Positions 7,420-14,888 are shown, counted from the first letter of the stretch. The stretch: 17,872 bases of DNA from an uncultured Spirochaetia bacterium (GCA_937960625.1 CALGPD010000035.1:1-17872); one strand, 5' to 3'. The notes: generated by a model from the sequence alone, not told the origin. Translations and numbers: made by a program.

Positions 7420-10041
7420 ATGAACGAAATACACTATTTTAGTAAAGAGACTTATGATACAGGAGAAGAATTACAGGCAAAACTCGGTGTTCGTGGAAAC
7501 AGAGTAATGGAATTAGCTTCAATCAAACTTCCAATCACTCCGGGTTTTATTTTTGATACAGGTGCTGTTAATAAAATATTAGACGGTTCGCTTAATGTTG
7601 AAGAAAAAGTTCAGGAATTCGTTTCTTATGTTGAAAAAGATGTACAAAGAAAATTCGGCGAAAGCGCAAATCCTTTGTTTTTTAAGGTTGTGCTTAGCCC
7701 TGATATGGAACTTTTATCATTTAGTTCAATACACAATGTAGGTTTGAATGATGATATAGTAACAGGTTTCGCGAAGTTTGTCGGCGAACAATTTGCATAC
7801 GAAGAATATAGAGATTTGTTTGTAAATATTGGAACGAAACTATATGATATGAGTAAAAATGATTTTAAAAAAGCAGCAGGGGATTTATTTGTTAAAAATG
7901 ACCTTGAAAGCATTAAGCAGGTCATTGCCAAATATAAAGAATTGATGGGGGATAAAGTTCCTCAGGATCCTTATAAACAGCTTGCAAGTGTTATAAAACG
8001 TCTTGCAAATATTTATCTTGAAGGTGAAAAAGAAGTAGGAAACGATGATGCTGAAACCGGCATACTTGTTCAAATGATGGCTTACGGTAATTACGGTGAA
8101 AATTCATCAGCCGGAAGTTATTATTCCAGAAATATTGTAACCGGAGACAACGAGTTACAAGGACAATTTTTTTCGCAGGAGTTTCACGCTGACCTTGATA
8201 AAGGAACGGATATTAAAAAAATTCAAAAAGAATATTTAGACGAATTAACAAGGATAGCTGAAAATTGCGAAAACCATTTTAAAGAAATTAGAGAAATTAA
8301 ATTTACAATAGAAGCAGGAAAGCTCTGGTTAATTGACCAAAGCCCTTGCGATAAAAAATCAACTCAGGCAGAGATTAGAACTTTGCTTGACCTTCGTAAT
8401 AAAGACATCATTGATGATTATTATTTGGTTAAAAAAATTCCACCTCATCAAATGAATGAATTATTGCATCCTATAATTGATACGAATTCTGTCAAGGCTT
8501 TTAAAAATTATAAAGGCGGTATTTCAGGTGCTCCTGGTGCTGCTATAGGAAGAGTCTTCTTTTCTACACCTGAATTGATGGAAGAATACAGAAGGCGTTT
8601 AAAAACCGGTGAAGATACAAGGCTAATTCTAGTTATGGAATCTACCTATGCAGAAGACGTTAAAGCTATTGAGGTTTGTACGGGAGTATTAACAGCAAAA
8701 GGCGGCTATTCTTCACATGCCCCTGTAGTATCACGTTCTTTAGGTAAAGTTGCAATGGTAAATCCTAAAGCAGATATAGATGTGGCTAAAAAGCAGGTTA
8801 CTGTCGGTGATATTGTTATCAAGCAAGGGGATTATATAACAATGGATGTTCCTTTCCATACAGAACCGACAATATATTACGGAGAGGCAAAACTGGTTGA
8901 ACCTGACTTTAAAAACAACGGTTTGTTTGATTTTGTTAATATTATCAATAAATACGTTGATAAAAGTTTTAATGTCCGCGGTAATTGCGACAACTCAAAA
9001 GATGCGGAACTTGCGCGTTCATTCGGCGCTGAAGGTATAGGCCTTTGCCGTACAGAACATATGTTCTTTGCAGAAGAGCGTATTTCGATTTTCCGTGAAA
9101 TGATTATAAGTGAAGATGATAACGAACGTATGGATGCATTAAACCGTTTAATGCCAATGCAGAGAAAAGATTTTTATGAACTTTTTAAAGTAATGCAAGG
9201 TTATGAAGTAACCATACGATTATTGGACGCTCCACTGCATGAATTTCTTCCTCATACAAAGGAAACATTAAATCAGTTTATTAAATACATGGGCCAGAAA
9301 AATGCTGATATTTATACAAAAGAAGAAATTGTTGACAGGATAGAAAGATTAAGCGAGTTTAACCCCATGCTTGGGCATAGAGGCTGCCGTGTTGCAATTT
9401 CTTATCCGGAAATTTATGAAATGCAGCTAAAAGCAATTTTTAATGCTGCGGCTATGCTTATTAAAGAGGGAATTAAAGACGTTAAACCTGCTATAATGAT
9501 ACCGATTGTTATGGATAAAAATGAGCTTAAGTTTATTAAAAACGGTAAAAAAATAGAAGGTAAAACTATAAAAGGTATAAAAGATATTCACGATGAAGTT
9601 GCTAAGGAAACAGGAGTTGAAAAGATTGATTATAAAGTCGGTTCAATGATAGAATTGCCTTCAGCTGCTCTTCAGGCTGATGAGATAGCCCGCTATGCCG
9701 AGTTTTTCAGTTTCGGAACAAATGACTTGACGCAAACCACTTTCGGTATTTCAAGAGACGATATTAACTCGTTTTTACCTGATTATACGGAGTTTGACCT
9801 TTTACCTGTGAATCCTTTCCAGCATTTGGGGGAGCAGGTTAAAGAGTTAATTCAAATTGCAACTCAAAGAGGCAGGTTAACAAGGCCGGATTTAAAAATA
9901 GGGCTTTGCGGAGAGCACGGAGCTGAACCCGGAAATATTGATTTCTGCCGCGCAATCGGTATAAACTATGTATCATGTTCACCATATTCAGTTCCAATTG
10001 CTAAACTTTCAATTGCGCAAGAAAATATAAATAACGAATAA
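7420..10041 (+). CDS. ppdK: Pyruvate phosphate dikinase homologue with degenerate ATP-grasp domain
   Basis: PPDK normally interconverts ATP + Pi + pyruvate and AMP + PPi + PEP through a swivelling phospho-histidine domain. The 873-residue length fits the family (about 870-900). The swivel domain has the catalytic histidine in GGYSSHAPVVSR (H433). The PEP/pyruvate barrel is intact: GLCRTEHMFF (R544), IRLLDAPLHEFLP (R600), E745, FGTNDLTQTTFG (N768, D769) and the catalytic cysteine in LCGEHGAEP (C830). The N-terminal ATP-grasp domain is recognisable in outline (LPITPGF, GNYGENSSAG, FTIEAGKLWL) but lacks most nucleotide-site residues: the position of R92 of the Clostridium symbiosum enzyme is V91, D321 is E292, E323 is K294, Q335 is D306 and R337 is S308. 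The TSHAAVVAR and PLHEFLP-type motifs favour PPDK over PEP synthase or PTS enzyme I. I chose ATG 7420 because AGGGG (7409-7413) is correctly spaced for it; TTG 7414 would abut that site. Confidence 0.87.
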   Translation: MNEIHYFSKETYDTGEELQAKLGVRGNRVMELASIKLPITPGFIFDTGAVNKILDGSLNVEEKVQEFVSYVEKDVQRKFGESANPLFFKVVLSPDMELLSFSSIHNVGLNDDIVTGFAKFVGEQFAYEEYRDLFVNIGTKLYDMSKNDFKKAAGDLFVKNDLESIKQVIAKYKELMGDKVPQDPYKQLASVIKRLANIYLEGEKEVGNDDAETGILVQMMAYGNYGENSSAGSYYSRNIVTGDNELQGQFFSQEFHADLDKGTDIKKIQKEYLDELTRIAENCENHFKEIREIKFTIEAGKLWLIDQSPCDKKSTQAEIRTLLDLRNKDIIDDYYLVKKIPPHQMNELLHPIIDTNSVKAFKNYKGGISGAPGAAIGRVFFSTPELMEEYRRRLKTGEDTRLILVMESTYAEDVKAIEVCTGVLTAKGGYSSHAPVVSRSLGKVAMVNPKADIDVAKKQVTVGDIVIKQGDYITMDVPFHTEPTIYYGEAKLVEPDFKNNGLFDFVNIINKYVDKSFNVRGNCDNSKDAELARSFGAEGIGLCRTEHMFFAEERISIFREMIISEDDNERMDALNRLMPMQRKDFYELFKVMQGYEVTIRLLDAPLHEFLPHTKETLNQFIKYMGQKNADIYTKEEIVDRIERLSEFNPMLGHRGCRVAISYPEIYEMQLKAIFNAAAMLIKEGIKDVKPAIMIPIVMDKNELKFIKNGKKIEGKTIKGIKDIHDEVAKETGVEKIDYKVGSMIELPSAALQADEIARYAEFFSFGTNDLTQTTFGISRDDINSFLPDYTEFDLLPVNPFQHLGEQVKELIQIATQRGRLTRPDLKIGLCGEHGAEPGNIDFCRAIGINYVSCSPYSVPIAKLSIAQENINNE

Positions 10042-10062
10042 AATAGAAAAATTATTAATATT

Positions 10063-10093
10063 AAACCGCTCTATACATAGAGCGGTTTTTTTT
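10063..10093 (+). terminator. Rho-independent terminator after the PPDK homologue
   Basis: An 11-bp perfect stem, AAACCGCTCTA (10063-10073) with TAGAGCGGTTT (10078-10088), has a TACA loop and ends in a run of eight T residues (10086-10093). It closes the 6468-10041 operon. Confidence 0.93.
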
Positions 10094-10232
10094 ATGTGTA
10101 ATTATCAGTTAAATTTTTTATAAAACATTGTGATAAAGCAATTATTTTATCTGTTAACAAAAGTTATATAATAAATTTTATGAAAATTAACTTTAGTTAG
10201 ATAGTTTTTTGAAAATATTAACTTTGTTTATC

Positions 10233-10261
10233 TGTACAGAATTTAATCCAAAACCTATAAT
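10233..10261 (+). promoter_or_regulatory. Candidate promoter of the 112-residue gene
   Basis: TGTACA (10233-10238, four of six) and a perfect TATAAT (10256-10261) are separated by 17 bases, predicting a start near 10268 and a leader of about 60 bases. The leader holds a small inverted repeat, GAGCA and TGCTC, in the stretch 10273-10288. Another TATAAT at 10167-10172 has no partner -35. Confidence 0.4.
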
Positions 10262-10328
10262 ATTAACATCAAGAGCAAAAAACTGCTCAAAATAAAATCC
10301 CTTAAAAATGGGAAAGCGGAGGTCCAAA

Positions 10329-10667
10329 ATGATAACAACTAAAAAAATAAACCAAAATGTAACAGCAGTACAGAATGCAAAGGTTTGCAACATTATTGAA
10401 AACGGTGTCGTTTTCAATCAGGAAGATTTGAAAGATTTTGTTGCATGGATGCAAAAACGTGTTAATACTAAAAACAGAAATACCAAACTAATACTTGATG
10501 TACAAGTAAAAACTATTCTTGATGAGATAAAAGCTGAAAAAATTGAAATTGCTCAAAGAGATATTGACTATCTTGTTCAATATGCAGAAAATGCTGCTCC
10601 TGATTTTAACATTTTTTATAAAACGGTTAGAGCTGTATTCAGGAGGGCAAATTGCATAGCAGCTTAA
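10329..10667 (+). CDS. Small basic cytosolic protein of unknown function
   Basis: This 112-residue protein has no signal peptide, membrane helix or motif I recognise. It is mostly helical and Lys/Asn-rich, with two cysteines (VCNII near residue 19, ANCIAA at the end). The start at ATG 10329 is set by GGAGGT (10318-10323) five bases upstream; the in-frame ATG at 10308 lies before that site and is not used. The gene stands alone: it has its own candidate promoter, a terminator on each side, and a convergent neighbour, so it is likely a one-gene unit. Its strong ribosome site suggests it is well translated. Confidence 0.7.
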   Translation: MITTKKINQNVTAVQNAKVCNIIENGVVFNQEDLKDFVAWMQKRVNTKNRNTKLILDVQVKTILDEIKAEKIEIAQRDIDYLVQYAENAAPDFNIFYKTVRAVFRRANCIAA

Positions 10668-10684
10668 TTTATGTTTCAGTCTTT

Positions 10685-10723
10685 AAAAAGCCGTAACGGA
10701 AAAATCTTCCTTGCGGCTTTTTT
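10685..10723. terminator. Bidirectional terminator between convergent genes
   Basis: AAAAAGCCG (10685-10693) pairs with CGGCTTTTT (10714-10722). The stem continues inwards through T-G, A-T and A-T pairs and, after a bulged C, GGAA with TTCC. The A-run on one side and T-run on the other let it work for both the gene ending at 10667 and the minus-strand gene whose stop codon (10722-10724) it overlaps. Confidence 0.88.
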
Positions 10724-11804
10724 AATTTATATCAGTAGCTTGTTTATGTTCTTCTTTATCTTTCATGTGTATAACTTTTAAGGATGGAATCATGCTTAAA
10801 AGAAAGATTAAATGAAACGTGAAAAACCGCCATAAAGTCATAATTATTGCAGCTTTGTTATGTGGAAATATAACTTCAAATACATGATAAGCCATTAATT
10901 CAGAGGTTCCTGAGGAACCCGGAGTAGGCACTGAATAGTTAGTAAACATAATCAACATTTGCGCAAGAATTATCTGTACAACATTTACTCCGGATAAATC
11001 AATTCCAATTGCTAATATGATTGTAATTAGAGCACACCAACGTAATGAAAAAGATATAACGGTTAAAAGAACAATATAAAATAATAAAGGGATTCTTCTC
11101 CATGAAAAATATGATTTAATAAAGTTGTTGAATAAATTAATTTCCTCAATCGTATGTCTTAGCACATTATTAAATTTTTCCGGTTTTAATAACCTGATTT
11201 TTCTTGCAAAACGTAATAAACTATGAGCAACTTTTTTAGCGCTTTTCGGCCTATAAATAGCAACTATACTTGCTGTGATAAACCAAAGAGGAAATATGGA
11301 ACCATAGATTAAAAATGATAAAACTGTAACTCCGCTTAAAAGCTGTGGATAAATAATTAATGCCAGGGGTCCGAGGACGAATAAAACAAGAGTTAAACTC
11401 GCTGTATTCATGTAAGTTATTACACTGCCTCTGCCCACGGATATTCCGTTCTTTTTTAATATCCATACTTCGAGAGGCTGTCCGCCTCCTCCAAAGGGAG
11501 TGATAGCGGATATGAATTCATATCCGGTTAAAACACTCATTGCCGGCCAGAATTTTATTTTTTTATTAACTCCGCGGGTTATAATCTGCCTTCGATATGC
11601 TCCAACCACTAATGATAAACAAATTATGAGAAGGGAATAAAACAAATACATCGGTTTCATTTGTTTTATAGCCAGCCATAATTCCTGAAAATTATTTTTG
11701 CCCGTTTTATTTGGAGCTAATGCATATATTAAAACCAAGCTGACAACTGTTATAAATGTAAAAATAACAATTCCGCTTCTTAAACCCTTAACTTTTTCGC
11801 TCAT
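10722..11804 (-). CDS. YbhN/UPF0104 family membrane protein (lysylphosphatidylglycerol synthase TM region)
   Basis: This 360-residue polytopic inner-membrane protein belongs to the flippase-like family related to the membrane half of MprF. Hydrophobic segments are visible at about 11-30, 51-69, 128-152, 158-185, 236-256, 258-285 and 312-342. Two family hallmarks are present: TPFGGGGQPLEVWIL (102-116) and PTPGSSGTSE (293-302). No aminoacyl-transferase domain follows, so it does not make lysyl-lipid by itself; members of this stand-alone family are thought to move lipids or lipid-linked precursors, but the substrate cannot be read from the sequence. Length is normal. The ATG at 11802-11804 has only a weak ribosome site (GTAAAGAT). 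It is convergent with the small gene at 10329 and divergent from the lipoprotein gene at 11918. Confidence 0.85.
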   Translation of the reverse strand: MSEKVKGLRSGIVIFTFITVVSLVLIYALAPNKTGKNNFQELWLAIKQMKPMYLFYSLLIICLSLVVGAYRRQIITRGVNKKIKFWPAMSVLTGYEFISAITPFGGGGQPLEVWILKKNGISVGRGSVITYMNTASLTLVLFVLGPLALIIYPQLLSGVTVLSFLIYGSIFPLWFITASIVAIYRPKSAKKVAHSLLRFARKIRLLKPEKFNNVLRHTIEEINLFNNFIKSYFSWRRIPLLFYIVLLTVISFSLRWCALITIILAIGIDLSGVNVVQIILAQMLIMFTNYSVPTPGSSGTSELMAYHVFEVIFPHNKAAIIMTLWRFFTFHLIFLLSMIPSLKVIHMKDKEEHKQATDIN

Positions 11805-11867
11805 ATCTTTACTAACTTTCTTAACAATAAAACGTATTTATTTTTATTTTAAAAATTACTAAATACA

Positions 11868-11896
11868 TTTATATTTATATCGACAATTAATATAAT
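11868..11896 (+). promoter_or_regulatory. Candidate promoter of the small lipoprotein gene
   Basis: TTTATA (11868-11873, four of six) and a perfect TATAAT (11891-11896) are separated by 17 bases. A second TATAAT overlaps at 11896-11901. The predicted start is near 11903, leaving a leader of about 15 bases before ATG 11918. Confidence 0.4.
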
Positions 11897-11917
11897 ATAA
11901 TAGTATTGGACAAAGCT

Positions 11918-12226
11918 ATGAAATTTATTTTTGTAACAATTTTTTTATTATCAATTTTTTTCGTTTCATGCGGTGCTTCTAAATCTTCTGAACCCATTTC
12001 AGAAGACTCGTTGTATGAAATATACGTTGCCACTGAAATTTACGGCGGCAAAAGAGCGCTTCAAATTGTAAAAAAATACGGACTTGATAAAAAAGAAAAA
12101 CTTATTAAATATTATGAATCGTTGAGAACTTTTTCAACAAAAGAACAGGAATGGAAAGATTTCTTAAAACGGGTAGACATAGAACGGGAAAAATTTTCAG
12201 CAAGACGGTTGAACCGGAAAAAATAA
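11918..12226 (+). CDS. Small putative lipoprotein
   Basis: The 102-residue product begins MKFIFVTIFLLSIFFVSCG, a short basic end and hydrophobic core ending in FVSC, a plausible though loose lipobox; spirochaete lipoboxes are often relaxed. The mature protein is short, hydrophilic and helical (SEDSLYEIYVATEIYGG, then a Lys/Glu-rich stretch) and ends RRLNRKK. No family is recognised. I chose ATG 11918 over an in-frame TTG at 11906 because the signal peptide is better formed; the TTG version would add MDKA. There is no strong Shine-Dalgarno. A lipid-anchored periplasmic role is inferred from the signal sequence only. Confidence 0.7.
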   Translation: MKFIFVTIFLLSIFFVSCGASKSSEPISEDSLYEIYVATEIYGGKRALQIVKKYGLDKKEKLIKYYESLRTFSTKEQEWKDFLKRVDIEREKFSARRLNRKK

Positions 12227-12280
12227 AAAAATCGTATTAAATATAGGCTTTACTAAATAAAATTCTTTTTTAAACCTAAA

Positions 12281-12309
12281 TTAACTTTAACATTTAAATT
12301 AAGTATATT
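12281..12309 (+). promoter_or_regulatory. Candidate promoter giving a leaderless transcript of the GT-B/methyltransferase gene
   Basis: TTAACT (12281-12286, four of six) and TATATT (12304-12309, five of six) are separated by exactly 17 bases. Only six bases separate the -10 box from ATG 12316, so the predicted first transcribed base is the A of the start codon. No Shine-Dalgarno lies upstream of the ATG. Confidence 0.45.
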
Positions 12310-12315
12310 AAAATA

Positions 12316-14118
12316 ATGAAAAAGAGAATTGCAATCCTGACAGGTATTTCTAAAAATTTAGGTATGGGGCATTTAACGAGAATGGCTCATTTAGCAGTTT
12401 TTTTACAAAATACTTTTGAGATTCAGTTCTTTGTGCACACAAAAGAAAATTCTGTTCCATTTCTCGATGACAAAAGATTAAGATATAGGATTGTGAATGA
12501 TAATGAGCAGGAAACTTTAATCCGGAGTTTTGACCCTCATGCAATTTTTATAGACAAAAGAGACACTTTAAATAAAGATTTAAGAAAACTGCGCCGGATT
12601 TCTAAAATCTTGACTTTTGATAATGCCGGGGAAACCGCTTATGCAGACTGCTTAATTAATGCGTTGCCTTTACCAAAAGAACCCTGTATTATTTCAAATT
12701 ACAGTGGAAAAGATTATCTGATTTTTAATGAAAATATTGTGAAATTTAAAAAAATCTATTCACCTTCAAGAGTGAACAACGTATTAATAAGTTTTGGCGG
12801 TTCTGACCCTGCAAATCTTTCAAAATACGTATATAACATTTTCCGGGAATTAGATTTTGATATAAACGTTAAATTCGTTGTAGGGCCTTTACATGAAAAT
12901 AATCATGATTTTTCACCTTATGAAACAATTGTTACAAACAATCTTCCGGAAGAAATTTCTAAAACAGATTTATTAATAACGTCTTTCGGTATGACAGCTT
13001 ACGAAGCAATTTTAATCGGCACATTACCGGTTTTAATAAATCCAACTGAATATCATAATAAACTTGCGCAGACTCTTGAACACGCTGTTAATTTAGGCGT
13101 TGGGGGACAGGAAAAAGACATTGATAGAATTAAAGCTGGAATTGTTTCTCTTATTGAGAATCCGGATACGCTTAAAAATCAATTTAAACTTTCAAGACGT
13201 TATCTTGATAATAATGGAAAGGAACGTATAAAAGATATAACTAACGAATTATTAAAAAAATCAGACCCTGAATGCAGTGTTTGCGGCAAAGCATATATGC
13301 CGGTAGTACACAGACTTGAAAAAAGTAACGTATATTTTTGTGAGAATTGCAAAACTTTATTCAGGGATAAAGATTATTTAGTAAGCACTGACTATGATGC
13401 CGATTATTTTTTTAATGATTATAAAAAGCAATATGGAAAGACCTATCTTGAAGATAAGCAAAATATCAATAAACTAAATGAAAAACGCGTTGAGATTATT
13501 AATGAACTCGTTACTACTAAAAGGCCTGTTAAGCCTTTACTTGAATTAGGCTGTGCTATGGGTTTTTTTTTAGAAACGGTAAAAAATCACGGATATAAAC
13601 CTTCGGGAATTGAAATATCCCGGCATGCAGCGTCTTATTGCAAGTACACAGCTAAACTTGATGTGGAGCAAGGAGACTTCTTAAACCTTGATTATAGCCG
13701 TCCGGTTTACGAAGTAATCTCAATGTGGTATTTTATCGAACACGTGAAAGATTTCAAAAAAGTAATTGAAAAATGCCGTAAGGTTTTAAGGGATAGAGGT
13801 ATAATAGCGATATCAACACCGAATTGTAACGGAATTTCAGCCCGTAAAAATATCACCTCCTATGCATCACGTATTCCGGGGGATCATTATAACGAGTTTT
13901 CTCCTGAATCTTTAACAAAAGTGTTTAACGAGAACGGGTTTAAGGTTGAAAAAATAGTATCAACCGGAGTTCATTTTTCCCGTTGGCTTGACGGGCGTAA
14001 GAACATTTTGCTTGATAATAAAATAGGGGAAAGCATTTATAAAAAGTTAGCTGCTAAGAAAAACCTTGGAGATACTTTTGAAATATACGCGCGTAAAGTT
14101 TCTCCTTCAGAAATTTAA
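12316..14118 (+). CDS. Fusion of PseG/SpsG-like GT-B domain, zinc ribbon and SAM-dependent methyltransferase
   Basis: Three parts are visible in this 600-residue cytosolic protein. Residues 1-310 are a GT-B fold like PseG, which hydrolyses UDP from a sugar nucleotide, and SpsG glycosyltransferases: GMGH with its histidine (16-19), ISFGGSDPANLSKY (158-171) and TSFGMTAYEA followed by the nucleotide-binding loop (222-231). Residues 320-345 form a zinc ribbon: CSVC at 320-323 and CENC at 342-345. Residues about 400-600 are a class I methyltransferase with the SAM motif LLELGCAMGFF (408-418), an acidic residue after strand 2 (GIEIS) and the late strand IIAISTPN. The combination suggests synthesis or methylation of a modified sugar, possibly for surface glycan or flagellin decoration, but nothing nearby fixes the substrate. 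It stands alone, with no sugar-pathway genes beside it, and lacks a ribosome site. Confidence 0.85.
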   Translation: MKKRIAILTGISKNLGMGHLTRMAHLAVFLQNTFEIQFFVHTKENSVPFLDDKRLRYRIVNDNEQETLIRSFDPHAIFIDKRDTLNKDLRKLRRISKILTFDNAGETAYADCLINALPLPKEPCIISNYSGKDYLIFNENIVKFKKIYSPSRVNNVLISFGGSDPANLSKYVYNIFRELDFDINVKFVVGPLHENNHDFSPYETIVTNNLPEEISKTDLLITSFGMTAYEAILIGTLPVLINPTEYHNKLAQTLEHAVNLGVGGQEKDIDRIKAGIVSLIENPDTLKNQFKLSRRYLDNNGKERIKDITNELLKKSDPECSVCGKAYMPVVHRLEKSNVYFCENCKTLFRDKDYLVSTDYDADYFFNDYKKQYGKTYLEDKQNINKLNEKRVEIINELVTTKRPVKPLLELGCAMGFFLETVKNHGYKPSGIEISRHAASYCKYTAKLDVEQGDFLNLDYSRPVYEVISMWYFIEHVKDFKKVIEKCRKVLRDRGIIAISTPNCNGISARKNITSYASRIPGDHYNEFSPESLTKVFNENGFKVEKIVSTGVHFSRWLDGRKNILLDNKIGESIYKKLAAKKNLGDTFEIYARKVSPSEI

Positions 14119-14197
14119 TTTTCATTGAAAATATCAGAAAAACTTATGAATAAAAAACCCGTTTTGAATGTTAAAAACATTTGAATTTTCATTGAAA
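14117..14197. repeat. Pair of direct repeats with palindromic core upstream of the Cys/His protein gene
   Basis: AATTTTCATTGAAA occurs at 14117-14130 and again at 14184-14197, 67 bases apart. Its core TTTTCA-T-TGAAA(A) is palindromic. The first copy overlaps the stop codon of the upstream gene; the second overlaps the -35 box and spacer of the candidate promoter at 14181-14208. Another perfect palindrome, AATGTT-AAA-AACATT, lies between them at 14167-14181. The arrangement resembles paired operator sites, though AT-rich sequence produces such matches easily. Confidence 0.4.
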
Positions 14198-14208
14198 TGG
14201 ATTATAAT
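14181..14208 (+). promoter_or_regulatory. Candidate promoter giving a leaderless transcript of the Cys/His protein gene
   Basis: TTGAAT (14181-14186, four of six) and a perfect TATAAT (14203-14208) are separated by 16 bases. Six bases then lead to ATG 14215. The upstream ATG at 14197 lies before the -10 box and would not be transcribed from this promoter. Confidence 0.5.
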
Positions 14209-14214
14209 ATAAGT

Positions 14215-14532
14215 ATGAGCTATTCGTTGGAGTTGGTTAGAAAAGCAGTAGTAAAACAGGGCAGGGGAATGATACGTGTTAGATATAAAGACACAGGAGA
14301 GCTTGTAACCGCTGCTGTTTGTCCCGGCTGTTGGAACGACGCTGACAGAAGATTTGTTTTACTTAAACAAATGGATAAAATGAGTGTTGAGCCTGTTCAT
14401 AAACATGATTTGATTGACGGAGTTTACCGGGACAAAAAACATTTTGAGGGATGCCCTCATAAAGTAAAAATTGATAAATCATGGAAAAATTTCGAACGGG
14501 TATTAAAAAAGAAAATTAATAAAACCGGGTGA
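14215..14532 (+). CDS. Small Cys/His-containing protein of unknown function
   Basis: The 105-residue product starting MSYSLELVRKAVVKQGRG has no family I can name. It contains CPGCW (about residues 37-41), a HKH pair (about 62-64) and EGCPH (about 83-87), spaced so that a zinc site is possible. The rest is charged, ending in a Lys-rich helix (FERVLKKKINKTG). I chose ATG 14215 rather than ATG 14197 because TATAAT at 14203-14208 lies between them and neither start has a ribosome site. It ends 36 bases before clpS on the same strand; clpS has its own ribosome site, and the two may share a transcript. Confidence 0.65.
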   Translation: MSYSLELVRKAVVKQGRGMIRVRYKDTGELVTAAVCPGCWNDADRRFVLLKQMDKMSVEPVHKHDLIDGVYRDKKHFEGCPHKVKIDKSWKNFERVLKKKINKTG

Positions 14533-14568
14533 TTTTATTTAAAACCAACTATAATGTGAGAGGATATT

Positions 14569-14871
14569 ATGCAAAGAAAACTGCCTAAAAGAAAAGTAAA
14601 AGTATTGGAACGAGTAGAAGATTCACCTGTTGAAAGCCCGGAAGCAAAATATCAAGTAATATTATACAATGATAACGTAAACTTTATTGATGACGTTATT
14701 AAAGCTGTTATGAGCGCGTGCAAAACATCTAGAGGCGGCGCTGAAATTATCGTTAATAAAGCGCATCACAACGGAAAAGCATCCTGTTACATAGGTTCGC
14801 ATACCGAATGCGAAAAAGTGGTTTCCGAACTCAACGCGTGGAAACTCACCACCGCTATCGAGAAGATATAA
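14569..14871 (+). CDS. clpS: ClpS, N-degron adaptor for the Clp protease
   Basis: ClpS binds proteins with bulky hydrophobic N-terminal residues and hands them to the AAA+ unfoldase ClpA (ClpAP) in the cytoplasm. This 100-residue protein matches the family in length and fold order: a disordered basic/acidic N-terminal arm (1-25), the strand YQVILYNDNVNF (28-39) with the Asn-Asp pair at 34-35 that contacts the substrate amino group, and the HHNGKA segment (66-71) with a pocket histidine. The helix after it (HTECEKVVSELNAW) is also typical. The second family aspartate is Asn here (NDN rather than NDD), which is a mild deviation. ATG 14569 has GAGAGGA about five bases upstream. No clpA gene is within the window. 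Confidence 0.9.
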   Translation: MQRKLPKRKVKVLERVEDSPVESPEAKYQVILYNDNVNFIDDVIKAVMSACKTSRGGAEIIVNKAHHNGKASCYIGSHTECEKVVSELNAWKLTTAIEKI

Positions 14872-14888
14872 GAATCTATATTTTTAAT

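Noticed and set aside
7420..10041. PTS enzyme I or PEP synthase assignment
   Set aside because: Domain order with an N-terminal ATP-grasp outline rules out enzyme I, and PLHEFLP, SSHAPVVSR and the TNDLTQTTFG/LCGEHG set fit PPDK better than PEP synthase.
10308..10328. Earlier in-frame ATG of the 112-residue gene
   Set aside because: The GGAGGT site lies after this ATG and five bases before ATG 10329.
14197..14214. Earlier in-frame ATG of the Cys/His protein
   Set aside because: It lies upstream of a perfect -10 box and has no ribosome site, so it would not be in the predicted transcript.
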